64,000 nucleotides of DNA from Tectiglobus sp965223355 (GTDB lineage: Bacteria > Pseudomonadota > Alphaproteobacteria > Rhizobiales > Hyphomicrobiaceae). Positions 35,532 through 45,072 of this stretch are shown piece by piece; the first letter of the stretch is position 1, and every line of letters starts with the position of its first letter. The position numbers and the translations under genes are program-made. Location: contig CBDCWE010000003.1 in assembly GCA_965223355.1 (NCBI GenBank), positions 2,046,001-2,110,000 on the forward strand, in the 5' to 3' direction. Below the pieces are notes generated by a model. That model saw only the letters and a list, made by a program, of their open reading frames with translations. It was not told where the DNA came from and searched no databases.

Positions 35532-36618
35532 CATTGGCTTCGCCATCCCGGGCGACATTAACTTGCCGACCGGTGGCTATGCCTATGGGCGCAAAATGCT
35601 GCAACTGTTGCCCGATTGTGGCGTTCAGGCGCATCACCTGCAATTGGCGGGCAGCTTCCCGTTTCCCGATGAGGCCGACCTGCAGGCGACGCAAAGGATC
35701 TGCGCGCAACTGCGCCCGGACACGCCGATCCTGTTCGACGGTCTCGCCTATGGGGCGTTGCCGCCGCCGATCGTGCGCACGATCCGGTCTCCGATCGTCG
35801 CCTTGGTGCATCACCCACTGGCCTGTGAAACCGGGCTGACACCGTTGCAGCAACGCCGCTTTCTGGCATTCGAGCGCCATGCACTCGCCAGCGCGGTCAG
35901 AGTTATCGCCACGAGTGATGCGACCGCGCGCCTGTTGATGCGTGACTATGATGTCGCCGGGGACAAGATTGCGATCGCGAAGCCGGGGACGACACCGGCC
36001 TTGCGTGCGCAAGGAAGTGGTTCACCGATTGAACTGCTGGCCGTGGGTGCTCTCATTCCGCGCAAGGGATACACCTATCTCATCGCAGCGCTCGCGGATG
36101 TGCAATACGAGGACTGGAGCCTGACCATCGTCGGCGCAACCGATCACGATCGGCGCTACGCAGCCCAGGTGCGCGAGGCGATCCTCGAATCGGGCCTGCG
36201 CAGCAAGATTACGCTCAAGGGTTTTTTGTCCGATCGGGAGCTGCAGGCCTGTTTCGCCCGCGCGGATGTGTTCGTCATGCCGTCGTTGTTTGAGGGATAC
36301 GGCATGGTTTTGACCGAGGCTGTGGCGCGAGGTCTGCCGATTGTGTCGACCACCGGCGGGGCAATTGCCGAGACCGTGCCGGATGACGTCGCCATCAAAG
36401 TCGAACCGGGCAACAGCGCCGCCCTGGCCGACGCCCTCAACCGGGTCCTGAGCAGTTTTGAATTGCGCCAGAACCTGTCTGAGGCATCCTGGTCGATCGG
36501 GCGCCAGCTGCCACGTTGGGAGGACTGTGCGGTGACGATTGCCGAGATCTTGAAGGCGGTCGCAACCCATGCGCCAGCCATAACCAACCAACCCAAGCCT
36601 GGCCAACTGGACAAATGA
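35524..36618 (+). CDS. GT4-type glycosyltransferase
   Basis: About 364 aa from GTG at 35524, which has GAGGAGG 7 bp upstream and overlaps the PTPS-like stop. GT-B fold: N-terminal IGFAIPGDINLPTGGYAYGRKM, then the nucleotide-sugar domain with LLAVGALIPRKGYTYLI, FVMPSLFEGYGMVLTEAVARGLPIV and a TTGGAIAETV segment. It is a retaining transferase of the GT4 class. The acceptor is unknown; coupling to the PTPS-like gene suggests a pterin or related small molecule, which is an inference. Confidence 0.87.
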   Translation: MIDIGFAIPGDINLPTGGYAYGRKMLQLLPDCGVQAHHLQLAGSFPFPDEADLQATQRICAQLRPDTPILFDGLAYGALPPPIVRTIRSPIVALVHHPLACETGLTPLQQRRFLAFERHALASAVRVIATSDATARLLMRDYDVAGDKIAIAKPGTTPALRAQGSGSPIELLAVGALIPRKGYTYLIAALADVQYEDWSLTIVGATDHDRRYAAQVREAILESGLRSKITLKGFLSDRELQACFARADVFVMPSLFEGYGMVLTEAVARGLPIVSTTGGAIAETVPDDVAIKVEPGNSAALADALNRVLSSFELRQNLSEASWSIGRQLPRWEDCAVTIAEILKAVATHAPAITNQPKPGQLDK

Positions 36619-36655
36619 CGTCGTCACGTTGGTCACTTAGCGAACTGATAGATCA

Positions 36656-36952
36656 TCAAGCGCTTTGAGCGCGGGATTTGCAGACCATCACACAACGCAT
36701 GGCGATCGATTTTGTCAGTCCGACGACTTCGGCACAGTTGGCGGCCGAGTGTGACGGTCGTTGCTTGGTTTGACGAGCAAAATGGTACTGCCCGCCTTCG
36801 TACCACCACGCGCCAACAACATCGGTGCCGACCGTTACGCTAATGCCGCCGGCCAGACAACGATCAACCCGACATCCGATAAACTTGAGATCAACCACCT
36901 CGCGCAATGCGATGAGGGCTGCCAAGTCCGCATTTCTGGCGAAACCTGCCAT
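36656..36952 (-). CDS. Hypothetical small protein
   Basis: About 98 aa from an ATG with TGTGGGAAC upstream; another ATG lies at 36988. The segment LREVVDLKFIGCRVDRCLAGGISVTVGTDVVGAWWYEGG has protein-like composition. Four Cys are spread through the sequence. No family recognised. The following interval 36989-37637 shows no convincing gene. Confidence 0.4.
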   Translation of the reverse strand: MAGFARNADLAALIALREVVDLKFIGCRVDRCLAGGISVTVGTDVVGAWWYEGGQYHFARQTKQRPSHSAANCAEVVGLTKSIAMRCVMVCKSRAQSA

Positions 36953-37637
36953 TGATTTGTTCCCACAAAATGAATCGGGGCGCAACATATGATCAGGATG
37001 CTGCTAATTCAATATATGACTTAATGGTTCGTTAAAGCGTGCCGCCCAGGCCGCATTGTTAACCGGTTCTGCCGTGGCCCCGGCCGCTGGTCAGATTGCC
37101 GGCGCCGGTGATTCGACGCCGTTGTCATGGTCATACAACCGGATACCAAAGACGGCGCGAAACTGAGTGGGGATGGCATTCAATGTGCACGCCTGAACGC
37201 CGTGCGGCCGTCGCCATAGGTGCAATGCGCGTGAGTTCGATTGCAGCGGCAACCACCCTAACGGCGCCGACTTCGGGTGCCGCGGTTTCGCCGTGATCGA
37301 TGAAACAAGCGGCCCCGCCAACGCCGATCTCGGCGATGCCGACATCCTCGCCGTCATGATTACCATCATGCTCAACCTCGTCATCGGCGACCAAGCAACC
37401 CGGACGGCACGCCACTGGTGAGATTTTCAACAGCCTGCTAGTGTTCTTTGTGTCTTCAATTTTGCCCGTTAGACCAACCGCGTAGTGTTCCGGACCGGGC
37501 ACGTGTTTCCGGCAGCAAGCCGGATTGTGTTCGTCGCTTCACAACGCAATCACAAAGTTGCCTGATTTTCCGGCGGAGGTGGTTGGGAGCCAACCGTCGG
37601 TGAAGGACCACGAGTTCGCAATTGGAACAGCTTTGAC

Positions 37638-38714
37638 ATGAGTTCACTGTCGCCGGTCGTGGCGTTTTGGAATTGGTGGGTCGCAGGCCTCGCAGACGTT
37701 GCGGCGATGCGGCAACGTTCCCGTGTGCCATGGCAGGCCATGATCCTGCGTCATGGTGATGGTTTCGAGGTCCATATGCGGCAGGGCAAAGGCTCGCGGG
37801 TGATCGGCATCATCGATCCGTCGGTCGAACCCGCCGATCCGAGAGCATTGGCGGGCGAAATGTCACGCAACGGGATTTCGCGCAACGCAACCGTGCTGCG
37901 GTTAGCACCAAACGAGGTCTTTCATACCGATGTTACACTGCCCTCGGCAGTACGTGACGTGATCGAGAATGTTTTGCGCAATCAGCTCGAACGGCTTTCA
38001 CCCTGGCGACCGAGTGAAGCGCAGTTTGGCTATCAAATTGCAGCACAAGACCACGACCAGCTGCAGGTCAACCTGTGGGTTATGAGTAGCGCGCGGCTGA
38101 CCGAGATCCTCTCAGAACTCGCCGCCCACCACATCAATCCGGGTGTCATTGACTGCGGCGAGACGGTCGAACGTGAGCCGATGTTCAATCTTCGCGACGA
38201 CGGTGTCATCTCTGCGGACCACAAACAGCGCGCCATCCACCACGTCCTGATTGCGGTTGTCGGCATTGCGGCGATCGCCGGTGCGACGTTAGGCTGGTCG
38301 GCTTATGATGCATATTCACGCCGAAATTCACTGAGGGACAGAATTGCACAGCTCGAGGCCTCCGCGCGCGCGCATGCGCGACCGGACTTGCTACGCGCCC
38401 GTAAGCGGCGCGAGGCCATTCTGCGTGCGCGTTCAAGCGCCCCGACACAATCGACGATGCTGGAAGAACTCAGCCGCGCATTGCCCGATCAGGCCTACCT
38501 CGACCGTCTCGAAGTTCGCGACCGCGTCGTGACACTGCACGGTTTTGCGAGCGACGTGCCGGCTGTCGTCAGCGCATTGGAAAACTCCAAGATCTTCGCC
38601 GATGTGAAGTTTGTCGCTCCGATCACGCGCGACAAGGAAAGTTCCCGCTTCAAATTCTCGATCTCCGCAAGCGTCAAACCGCAACAACAAACACCAAAGA
38701 GGCGCCAGGGATGA
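37638..38714 (+). CDS. Type II secretion GspL/PilN-like assembly protein
   Basis: A 358-aa bitopic protein. The cytoplasmic actin-like GspL/PilM portion is reduced (VLRLAPNEVFHTDVTLPSAVRDVIENVLRNQLERLSPW is typical). One membrane helix spans about residues 201-222. A periplasmic PilN-type ferredoxin-fold domain follows (LEELSRALPDQAYLDRLEVRDRVVTLHGFA). In T2SS and type IV pili it forms the inner-membrane platform that docks the ATPase. It overlaps the GspM-like gene by 4 bp. No secretin, ATPase or pilin genes are in the window. Confidence 0.83.
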   Translation: MSSLSPVVAFWNWWVAGLADVAAMRQRSRVPWQAMILRHGDGFEVHMRQGKGSRVIGIIDPSVEPADPRALAGEMSRNGISRNATVLRLAPNEVFHTDVTLPSAVRDVIENVLRNQLERLSPWRPSEAQFGYQIAAQDHDQLQVNLWVMSSARLTEILSELAAHHINPGVIDCGETVEREPMFNLRDDGVISADHKQRAIHHVLIAVVGIAAIAGATLGWSAYDAYSRRNSLRDRIAQLEASARAHARPDLLRARKRREAILRARSSAPTQSTMLEELSRALPDQAYLDRLEVRDRVVTLHGFASDVPAVVSALENSKIFADVKFVAPITRDKESSRFKFSISASVKPQQQTPKRRQG

Positions 38715-39253
38715 CACGCAATATGCGCCCGGTCTATGCAGTTTCGCTGCTGCTGGTCGCTGTTCTGGCGATTGCCGGTGCTCTCGCCCGACTGGCATGG
38801 CTGGCGGTGGAGTTTGAAGATCGCGTGCGGCAGGACCAAGCGCACGCCAGAATACTCGAAACGATGATGCCGACCGCTGCCGGTGGTGCGGCGCCTTCGA
38901 GCAGGGGGTGGCTGCTGCGCGGCGGCAGCGCCGCGCTGTCCAGCGCTGCCCTGCAAACGCGTCTCCACGCGGCGGCGCGCGAACAGGGCATCTCCGTCGC
39001 CAGCATCCGCACCATGCCGGTGCAAACGGTCGACGGTCTGCAACATATCGCCGCCGAAGTAAGCTTTGCAGCCGGCATCGAGGCGTTCCGAAACTTTCAG
39101 CATGCCATTGAGACGACACCACCAGTCCTGATTGTCGATGAACTCAGCATTCGTTCGAAATCGCCGGGTCAGTCGCAGTCCAACCGCGAGGTCGCCCTCG
39201 ACATTACGGTAAAGGTTCGCGGCTTTGCTTCGACCGAGGATGGTGCGCGATGA
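38711..39253 (+). CDS. GspM-like type II secretion protein
   Basis: A 180-aa protein. A single N-terminal membrane helix (VYAVSLLLVAVLAIAGALARLAWLAV), a short coiled coil and a periplasmic ferredoxin-like domain (LQTRLHAAAREQGISVASIRTM ... VSFAAGIEAFRNFQHAIETTPPVLIVDELSIRS). This layout and its place between a GspL-like and a GspC-like gene identify the M component that pairs with GspL. Overlaps both neighbours by 4 bp. Confidence 0.78.
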   Translation: MTRNMRPVYAVSLLLVAVLAIAGALARLAWLAVEFEDRVRQDQAHARILETMMPTAAGGAAPSSRGWLLRGGSAALSSAALQTRLHAAAREQGISVASIRTMPVQTVDGLQHIAAEVSFAAGIEAFRNFQHAIETTPPVLIVDELSIRSKSPGQSQSNREVALDITVKVRGFASTEDGAR

Positions 39254-39771
39254 TGTCAAACCGGACGCTGGTGTTGGTGGCTGTTCTGGGCGGGCTGGCT
39301 GTTCTTGTTTATCTGGACAATAAGCAGGACGATGTTGCCGCGACCGATCCGGCCCGGCCCGCAAGCAGTAGTGCGGCCAATACTGTCGCGCCGGGGCGAC
39401 GGCCTGGCGCAGCGCCGCCATCGCCAGTCCTGACGCGCCATCCGATGGCTGACCTGAAACGCTCCGAGCTCCGCCAAACGTTGGCGCGGCCGCTGTTTCA
39501 ACCCAATCGCCGCCCGCTCCGACCACCGTCCGAAGTTGTTCGCGCACCACCGAAGAACACCAAGAAGGCTGAGGCTGCCCTCGACATCCAACTGCTCGGG
39601 ATCGTGCGGGGTGACAGCAAGGCGGCGGCCGTGGTTACTCCCAAGAACGGCAAACCGCAGAGTCTCGAAGAAGGCGATTTCGTTGGCGACTGGGAGATCG
39701 TCAAAATTGACCCGGACGGCGTCACGTTCGCAAACAACGGCCGGCAGAGGCGACTGCAACTCAAGCGCTGA
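39250..39771 (+). CDS. GspC/GspN-like type II secretion protein
   Basis: A 173-aa protein: N-terminal membrane helix (LVLVAVLGGLAVLVYL), a 70-residue Pro/Ala-rich linker, and a C-terminal HR-type beta domain (AALDIQLLGIVRGDSKAAAVVTPKNG ... LEEGDFVGDWEIVKIDPDGVTF) as in GspC/PilP, which link the inner-membrane platform to the secretin. It ends the three-gene set; the next gene is on the other strand. Confidence 0.75.
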   Translation: MMSNRTLVLVAVLGGLAVLVYLDNKQDDVAATDPARPASSSAANTVAPGRRPGAAPPSPVLTRHPMADLKRSELRQTLARPLFQPNRRPLRPPSEVVRAPPKNTKKAEAALDIQLLGIVRGDSKAAAVVTPKNGKPQSLEEGDFVGDWEIVKIDPDGVTFANNGRQRRLQLKR

Positions 39772-39889
39772 TGTGGGCTGCCCCAATCGCCCCGGCAGGC
39801 GGCAATGCCACGATAGCAGGTCCAGCGGCCGCCAGGCGTGGCTTGCCGAAATCGTCGTGACACCGTTCCGTGCCCCGCCCGACAGCCCG

Positions 39890-40939
39890 CTAAATGCTGC
39901 GATTTTTAAGTCTCGGCAGCAAGTGATTGCGAATTTCTTCGACATCATATCTTGAGACGCCCTCGATGACACGACGCCAGGATGCCAAGCCCGGAACCCG
40001 CGCCGGGTTGAACTGCAGAAGGTCGCGCTTCAAGAACGGAAACCGCATTTCTGAGATAAGTACGTCCCAGAAAAAGTGGGTCGGATTGAGCGGCGTGCCG
40101 ATATCGACGTTGCCGGCAAGGCTCTGCTTGAACTTGAGCGTCCGGTCAATCCGATGCCCGACATGTTCTTGGCCGTAATCGGCTTGCATCAAGGTGTCGA
40201 GCTGATGCTGGAGTTTGACGATGATTTCGTCGGTGGAGAATATCGCGCGCAATTTCGCCCCGGCCCGCAGCATATGTTGCGAAATGGCGATCTCACCGTG
40301 ATGGATCAGCCAGCCGCGCGCATCGACATATGGCACCGACTGCCAGTACTTGCGAAAGGCCGGATTCTCGATTGCGCGTTGATTGAAGACGAGAAAATAA
40401 GATTGCAGATGGTAGAGAAACTCGTAGCTCTCGGTCATCCCCCATACGTCGGCGTCTTCCGGACGGGCCTTTTCGAGCAGCGGTGCCAGTGGTTGCAGCG
40501 GGCCATAAACGGAATCGTTGCACACAATCAACTGTTTCGGGCTCTCGGTTTTGAGGACGTCAAGGATGCCGTCCTTGTATCCGCCCATATCTAGTCCGTA
40601 GTTGTTGCGATGAATGAGCTTGGCAACGAGCGGGGTGATCTTTGCAATCTCCTGCGGTTCGAGCCGCGGTGCATTGCTTACGAACCATATGCGGCAGCCG
40701 ACGTCATTGAGGCCTTTAAGATAGCTCAGCACATAGTCGTGGATGAGGCCTTGCCGGTCATAGTGAACGAAGACGGCGCACCTTGTCGACGCGCTATGGG
40801 GGTCCTGACCGGGCATCGTCTTGAGAACTGTCGAAGCATTCCAGCGCGTAGTCCGGGCCATGACCTCATGGATCTTGTAATAGCGCGAAGCAAGGCGTCT
40901 GCAGACTCGCCCCCAGATAGAACGGGCTAGTGACAACAC
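39890..40939 (-). CDS. Rhamnan-synthesis F (RgpF)-family protein
   Basis: About 349 aa from a GTG at 40939, preceded by AAAGGGAGACACGAGATC. RgpF-type features: CAVFVHYDRQGLIHDYVLSYLKGLNDVG, IHRNNYGLDMGGYKDGI, LIVCNDSVYGPL and the HFFWDVLI segment. The family acts in rhamnose-containing cell-surface polysaccharide assembly as a putative glycosyltransferase. Lies next to GT2 and GT4 genes, so probably part of a surface-polysaccharide locus. The 337 bp after its start (40940-41276) hold no gene. Confidence 0.8.
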   Translation of the reverse strand: MLSLARSIWGRVCRRLASRYYKIHEVMARTTRWNASTVLKTMPGQDPHSASTRCAVFVHYDRQGLIHDYVLSYLKGLNDVGCRIWFVSNAPRLEPQEIAKITPLVAKLIHRNNYGLDMGGYKDGILDVLKTESPKQLIVCNDSVYGPLQPLAPLLEKARPEDADVWGMTESYEFLYHLQSYFLVFNQRAIENPAFRKYWQSVPYVDARGWLIHHGEIAISQHMLRAGAKLRAIFSTDEIIVKLQHQLDTLMQADYGQEHVGHRIDRTLKFKQSLAGNVDIGTPLNPTHFFWDVLISEMRFPFLKRDLLQFNPARVPGLASWRRVIEGVSRYDVEEIRNHLLPRLKNRSI

Positions 40940-41276
40940 GATCTCGTGTCTCCCTTTCGATGCGCCGATGGAGGACTTGGGCGGACTTGCCCACCGACCG
41001 GTCGTTGGCAGCGGCCAGGCTTGCAAACGGCGCAATGCGTTCCTGACGCCCTGTTTAGCCAAAACATCAGCCGGCAGACTAGTCGAAGAACAACCGATTG
41101 CTGCAATGCGCCGCGCTTTTCGTTTTTCAGACCAGATATCGTTGGACCGGATATCGTTGGCGAATTTGATTGCTCGTTGCGGCGCGGCAGCCGGGCGATC
41201 CCCATTCGGCTCTCAAACCTGTTGCAAGCCAAGGTCAGCGCGGCTCACTTCCTGATCGCCGGGCCGTGGCAACGGC

Positions 41277-42266
41277 TCATGTGTCAGGCCACTGGACCGG
41301 CTTCGCCCAGGTGGCTTCCCCGCATTGCTCGGCCGTGCGAAAAGGATATGCTCGCCACAGGGCTCGCAGCGCCCGCAGACATATCGCAACGTCAGCAAAT
41401 CGACCCATCAGCCCGAGACCGGCCATCTGAACCGCTGGTCCGACCACCAGACACGCCAGTGTCGTCGCCGACCGTCCCCAAAACCCATAGTGCTTGCGGC
41501 CATATAGAACGCGGCTGCGCAGCGCATAAAACAAGCGGGCGTCTTTGACTTGCCCGGACGATCGACCGCCAGCGTGGATCGCGCGAGGGCTATGAAGATA
41601 CAGGCACTTTTGTCCGCGGCCTGCAATTCGACAGGCAAAATCCACGTCTTCCATATACATGAAGAAGCGTTCATCCCAACCGCTTGCCAGATTGAAGTCG
41701 TCGCGCCGCATCAGCCAGAAGGCGCCCATGATCTGGTCGACGTACCCTGTCGCGCGATGTTGGTCCAGCGGCAGAAAATGCGGTCGAATGAGATTGGGAA
41801 ACAGGCGGTCCAAGAACATGCAGCGGCCGAGCATGTCGACAGGTCTGGGAAACGGTGAGCAACTGCGTAGCAGGCCTCCGTTCGCGTCTGTCAAACCAAC
41901 ACCAACGGCACCAATAAGGCTCTGTTGGTCGTCGACGAGAGGTCGGAGCGCCTGCCCCAGTGCCGACGGCGCGAGTTCGACGTCGGGATTGAGGAAGAGA
42001 ATGTAGTCCGAGCCACCAATCTGCGCGCCCTGATTGCAAGCGGCCGCAAAACCGCGATTGCGCTCGTTGCGAACGATACGCACGGGCAACCGCAAATTCG
42101 ACCCCGCCAGCGACGGTGCCCGTGCCGCCTGAGAGGCATTGTCGACGACAATTACGCTCGCGATTTCATAGCCGTCGCAATCCGAAGCTTCGAGGGATCG
42201 CAGGCAGTCGTTGAGATCCTGCCCGCTGTTCCAGCTGACAATGACGACATCTACCTTAGATTGCAT
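41277..42266 (-). CDS. GT2 glycosyltransferase (rhamnosyltransferase-like)
   Basis: A 329-aa GT-A protein: VDVVIVSWNSGQDLNDCLRSL, VIVVDNASQ, ERNRGFAAACNQGAQ and the metal-binding FLNPDVE. Also present are MGAFWLMRRDDF and FFMYMEDVDFACRI near the acceptor site, and a hydrophobic C-terminus. The pattern is that of WbbL-like rhamnosyltransferases that extend O-antigen or capsule. Confidence 0.9.
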   Translation of the reverse strand: MQSKVDVVIVSWNSGQDLNDCLRSLEASDCDGYEIASVIVVDNASQAARAPSLAGSNLRLPVRIVRNERNRGFAAACNQGAQIGGSDYILFLNPDVELAPSALGQALRPLVDDQQSLIGAVGVGLTDANGGLLRSCSPFPRPVDMLGRCMFLDRLFPNLIRPHFLPLDQHRATGYVDQIMGAFWLMRRDDFNLASGWDERFFMYMEDVDFACRIAGRGQKCLYLHSPRAIHAGGRSSGQVKDARLFYALRSRVLYGRKHYGFWGRSATTLACLVVGPAVQMAGLGLMGRFADVAICLRALRALWRAYPFRTAEQCGEATWAKPVQWPDT

Positions 42267-42661
42267 GGGCCATCATGAGATCCGGAATTCGCCGGTGGCG
42301 AAAGAAACGCAGTGATGCCATCTTCGTACCACATACGATATGCATGCTGCCCATACCAGAATTTGGTGCTGTCAGTTAACCGACAATTAGGTTAGTATCT
42401 TGACAGATAAACTGCTGTGCCAATTCGGGTTGAATGTCAATCCAATGGGTGTTGCCGTACAGGTTTCGCGTTTGGAAGATATGATGAGTATCAGCATGCT
42501 GCTTGACTATTAAGTAAAATGAGCAATTGTGGCGTGACCGGCGAGTTGGGCGAGTTGTTTGTGTTTGAACAATACTGCGCAGCAACCAACGCATTTCAAT
42601 GATCCGAGCCGAACACATAGATGCCGTCGACTTTTGGCGGCAACGCGCGTCCAACGAAAAC
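42267..42661. other. AT-rich divergent intergenic region
   Basis: About 395 bp, richer in A+T than its surroundings, between the divergent GT2 and GT4 genes. It should hold both promoters; no operator or repeat stands out. Confidence 0.5.
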
Positions 42662-43843
42662 ATGCCGGTGCCGATCGCGGTGCTCGTCCTCACCCGGTAC
42701 GGTCGGCGCGGCGCCAGCAGCCGCATCCGATTTGAGAAATTCATCGATGAGTTTGAACGTGGGAGCGACTCGAAGTTTTCGTTCACGCTTGCGCCGCTGT
42801 TGGACGACTCGTATCTCGAACAGCTCTATCAAGGCAGGAGGCGGTCGGTCTGGTATTTGTTTAAGCGCTACCTTGCTCGGCTGCGGTTGCTGCTGTCGTA
42901 TCGGCGCTTCGACACCATCTGGGTTGAGAAGGAGATTTTCCCAGGCGCACCGGCGCTCGCCGAACGTCTGTTGAGCGCGTTCGGCGCCCGGCTGGTTGTC
43001 GATTTCGATGATGCGACGTTCCTGACTTACGAGAACAGTTCAAACGTGCTGGTGCAGAGGCTGTTGGGCAACAAGATTTCTCATGTCGTACGCTCGGCGA
43101 AGTTGATCACAGCGGGCAATGGCATTCTCGCCGACGAGTTGCTGCAGCGTGGCGCACCTAGGGCGTCGATCATGCCATCTGTCGTCGATACCGCGGCGGC
43201 TCGAGCCGGTGGTTCCGGGCTCAACGGTGCCAAGGCGGGCTTTACCATTGGCTGGATCGGCACGCCGTCCAATGTGCAATACCTGAATGCCTATCGCGAC
43301 GCCATCGCCGACGCCCAGCAGCGCTACGATGCGAAATTCATGACCATCGGTGCACCGCCGAATGTTTTGCCCGGCATTCGCCAGGACAGCCGGGAATGGT
43401 CGGAACACACCGAGTTTGCGCTCATCAGCGAATGGGATGTGGCGCTGGCGCCCATAAATGACGGGCCCTGGGAGCGTTGCAAGAGCGCCTACAAAGTACT
43501 GCAGTGCATGGCCGTCGGCATTCCGGTTATCGCCTCGCCCGTTGGAGTTATTCCCAACATCGTCAATCATGGCGTCAACGGCTTCTTGGCCGAGGGGGCG
43601 CAAGAGTGCCGGGCGATTCTCGACGCATTGGCGCGTGACCCGGAACTGCATTGGCGTATAGCTCAGCACGCACGCCAGACCGTCGCCCGCCAGTATAGTG
43701 TCAGGCATTTGCTGCCCGACATCAGCCGCGCGCTCGAGGCGCAGGCGATGCCCGGCAACGGCTCTGTGATTGCGGTGCCGGCAACTGCCAAGCCGCTTGA
43801 TTTGGTTGTCGACAAATACCCGTTAAGAACTGTTCGATCGTAG
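42662..43843 (+). CDS. GT-B glycosyltransferase (group 1/4)
   Basis: About 393 aa from the ATG at 42662, start uncertain because the frame is open upstream. It has an N-terminal LVLTRYGRRGASSRIRFEKFIDEF, VVDFDDATFLTYENS, FTIGWIGTPSNVQYL and the C-terminal donor site CKSAYKVLQCMAVGIPVIASPVGVIPNIVNHGVNGFLA. Donor and acceptor unknown. Divergent from the GT2 gene. The 304 bp after it (43844-44147) show nothing. Confidence 0.85.
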   Translation: MPVPIAVLVLTRYGRRGASSRIRFEKFIDEFERGSDSKFSFTLAPLLDDSYLEQLYQGRRRSVWYLFKRYLARLRLLLSYRRFDTIWVEKEIFPGAPALAERLLSAFGARLVVDFDDATFLTYENSSNVLVQRLLGNKISHVVRSAKLITAGNGILADELLQRGAPRASIMPSVVDTAAARAGGSGLNGAKAGFTIGWIGTPSNVQYLNAYRDAIADAQQRYDAKFMTIGAPPNVLPGIRQDSREWSEHTEFALISEWDVALAPINDGPWERCKSAYKVLQCMAVGIPVIASPVGVIPNIVNHGVNGFLAEGAQECRAILDALARDPELHWRIAQHARQTVARQYSVRHLLPDISRALEAQAMPGNGSVIAVPATAKPLDLVVDKYPLRTVRS

Positions 43844-44147
43844 CTCAATCGTCGGGGTCTCCAAACGCTTGCGAATGTGGATCGCGATCGATGCTGGGTG
43901 AGGAGGCGAGCATCGGTGGCGTGAGACGTTGACTTTGAACCCGGCGAACGCGGTGTTGCAGCGGCGTTTGTCGGAGAGCGGCGGCGATTGGCTGCCAAAA
44001 CCGTTGCGCGCAGCACAGCTGGCGCCGTGAGGTGGGTACGGTTGATCCTTATGCCGCCCCAGCTATGAATTGACACACTTCATGCTTCATGGGCTTGAGG
44101 CGGTTCAGCCTGGCAGGCGCGGTCGGCCTGCCGTTGGCGGAAATGAT

Positions 44148-44792
44148 CTATTGCACGTTGACCGTCACGGTTTGCGGTTGGCCGGATGTTGCACCCTCGC
44201 CATCGGCGACGACGACGTCGAAACCGGCCTTGGCGCCCATGCTGCCGTCGTGGACAAACATGATGGCGCCGGCCTGCAATTCCGACTGCGTGAAACTGGT
44301 AAGCGGCACGGTTGCAGCACCGCTGCGCGCGACAAATCCGGAACTGGCGTTGGACACCGTAAAGTTCAAGCTTTGCGCCGTGTCGTCAGGATCAACCGCC
44401 GTCAGATCCAGCAGCGTGATGCGCACGGATTGACCGCGACGGACGGTGACATCGAGATCGCCCGCGATCTTCGGCGGGACGTTGCGAACGTCGGCGCTGA
44501 GGTTGCCGCCCGGTTCGACCGCAAGCTGGCCATACTGTACGTTGCCCGAGACCGAGCCGACGCGGCCGATTTTAATCAACCGCTCGACCCTGACGTCGCC
44601 CTGCAGCTCACCATGAATCTCCGCCTCGCCCGCATCGATCGTGCCATAAAGGCGGCCGGTTTCATGCACGATCACGCGATCGGCCTGTATCTCGCCATCG
44701 ATATGACCGTGAATTTCCAATACGCCGCAATTGCTGATCTTGCCGGAAATAGACGTATGTTCCTGGATGAGCATGCTGCCTGGCTGACTCAT
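44148..44792 (-). CDS. Bactofilin with C-terminal cadherin/CSPG-like domain
   Basis: A 214-aa protein. Residues about 8-115 are a bactofilin beta-helix (ISGKISNCGVLEIHGHIDGEIQADRVIVHETGRLYGTIDAGEAEIHGELQGDVRVE). Residues about 116-214 resemble one cadherin-like/CSPG repeat: VRRGQSVRITLLDLTAVDPDD, the FTQSELQAGAIMFVHDGS signature and FDVVVADGEG. Bactofilins polymerise in the cytoplasm, whereas CSPG-type repeats are normally extracellular. There is no signal peptide or membrane segment. The fusion is one continuous frame. Confidence 0.85.
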   Translation of the reverse strand: MSQPGSMLIQEHTSISGKISNCGVLEIHGHIDGEIQADRVIVHETGRLYGTIDAGEAEIHGELQGDVRVERLIKIGRVGSVSGNVQYGQLAVEPGGNLSADVRNVPPKIAGDLDVTVRRGQSVRITLLDLTAVDPDDTAQSLNFTVSNASSGFVARSGAATVPLTSFTQSELQAGAIMFVHDGSMGAKAGFDVVVADGEGATSGQPQTVTVNVQ

Positions 44793-44933
44793 GGTCGAAC
44801 TCCATCGTTATGCACCGCAGTGGCCGAGCGATTCTCTTTTTTTGAGCACCATAAGTCGCAAAGATGGCAGCAACAATGAAGATTTTGCGGGATTTATCAT
44901 GCCGCAAGTCGGCTGACGGTTGCTGTAATGACA

Positions 44934-45072
44934 CTAGATCATCGTGCTTTAAGTTGGAACCGCTATTGCGGTTCCAACTTAAAGCACAAAGATGATCGCC
45001 ACTTTAGAGGCGAGCAACTTTCTGCCTTTATTCGGGATCGTTCCGATTCCGAATAAAGGCAGGTTGCTCTAG
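44934..45072 (+). repeat. Two-hairpin CTAG element, copy F
   Basis: A complete 139-bp copy bounded by CTAG at 44934-44937 and 45069-45072, in the opposite orientation to copies A and B. It lies upstream of the bactofilin gene. Confidence 0.95.

Noticed and set aside
36989..37637. Several 60-120 aa frames before the GspL-like gene
   Set aside because: Overlapping frames on both strands, none with a ribosome-binding site, consistent composition or recognisable family.
41140..41165. Direct repeat GACCAGATATCGTTGG/GACCGGATATCGTTGG
   Set aside because: Only two short copies in a small intergenic region. Not enough to call an element or operator.
44070..44879. Plus-strand frame opposite the bactofilin gene
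   Set aside because: It is long only because it mirrors the bactofilin codons. It has no ribosome-binding site or family features.
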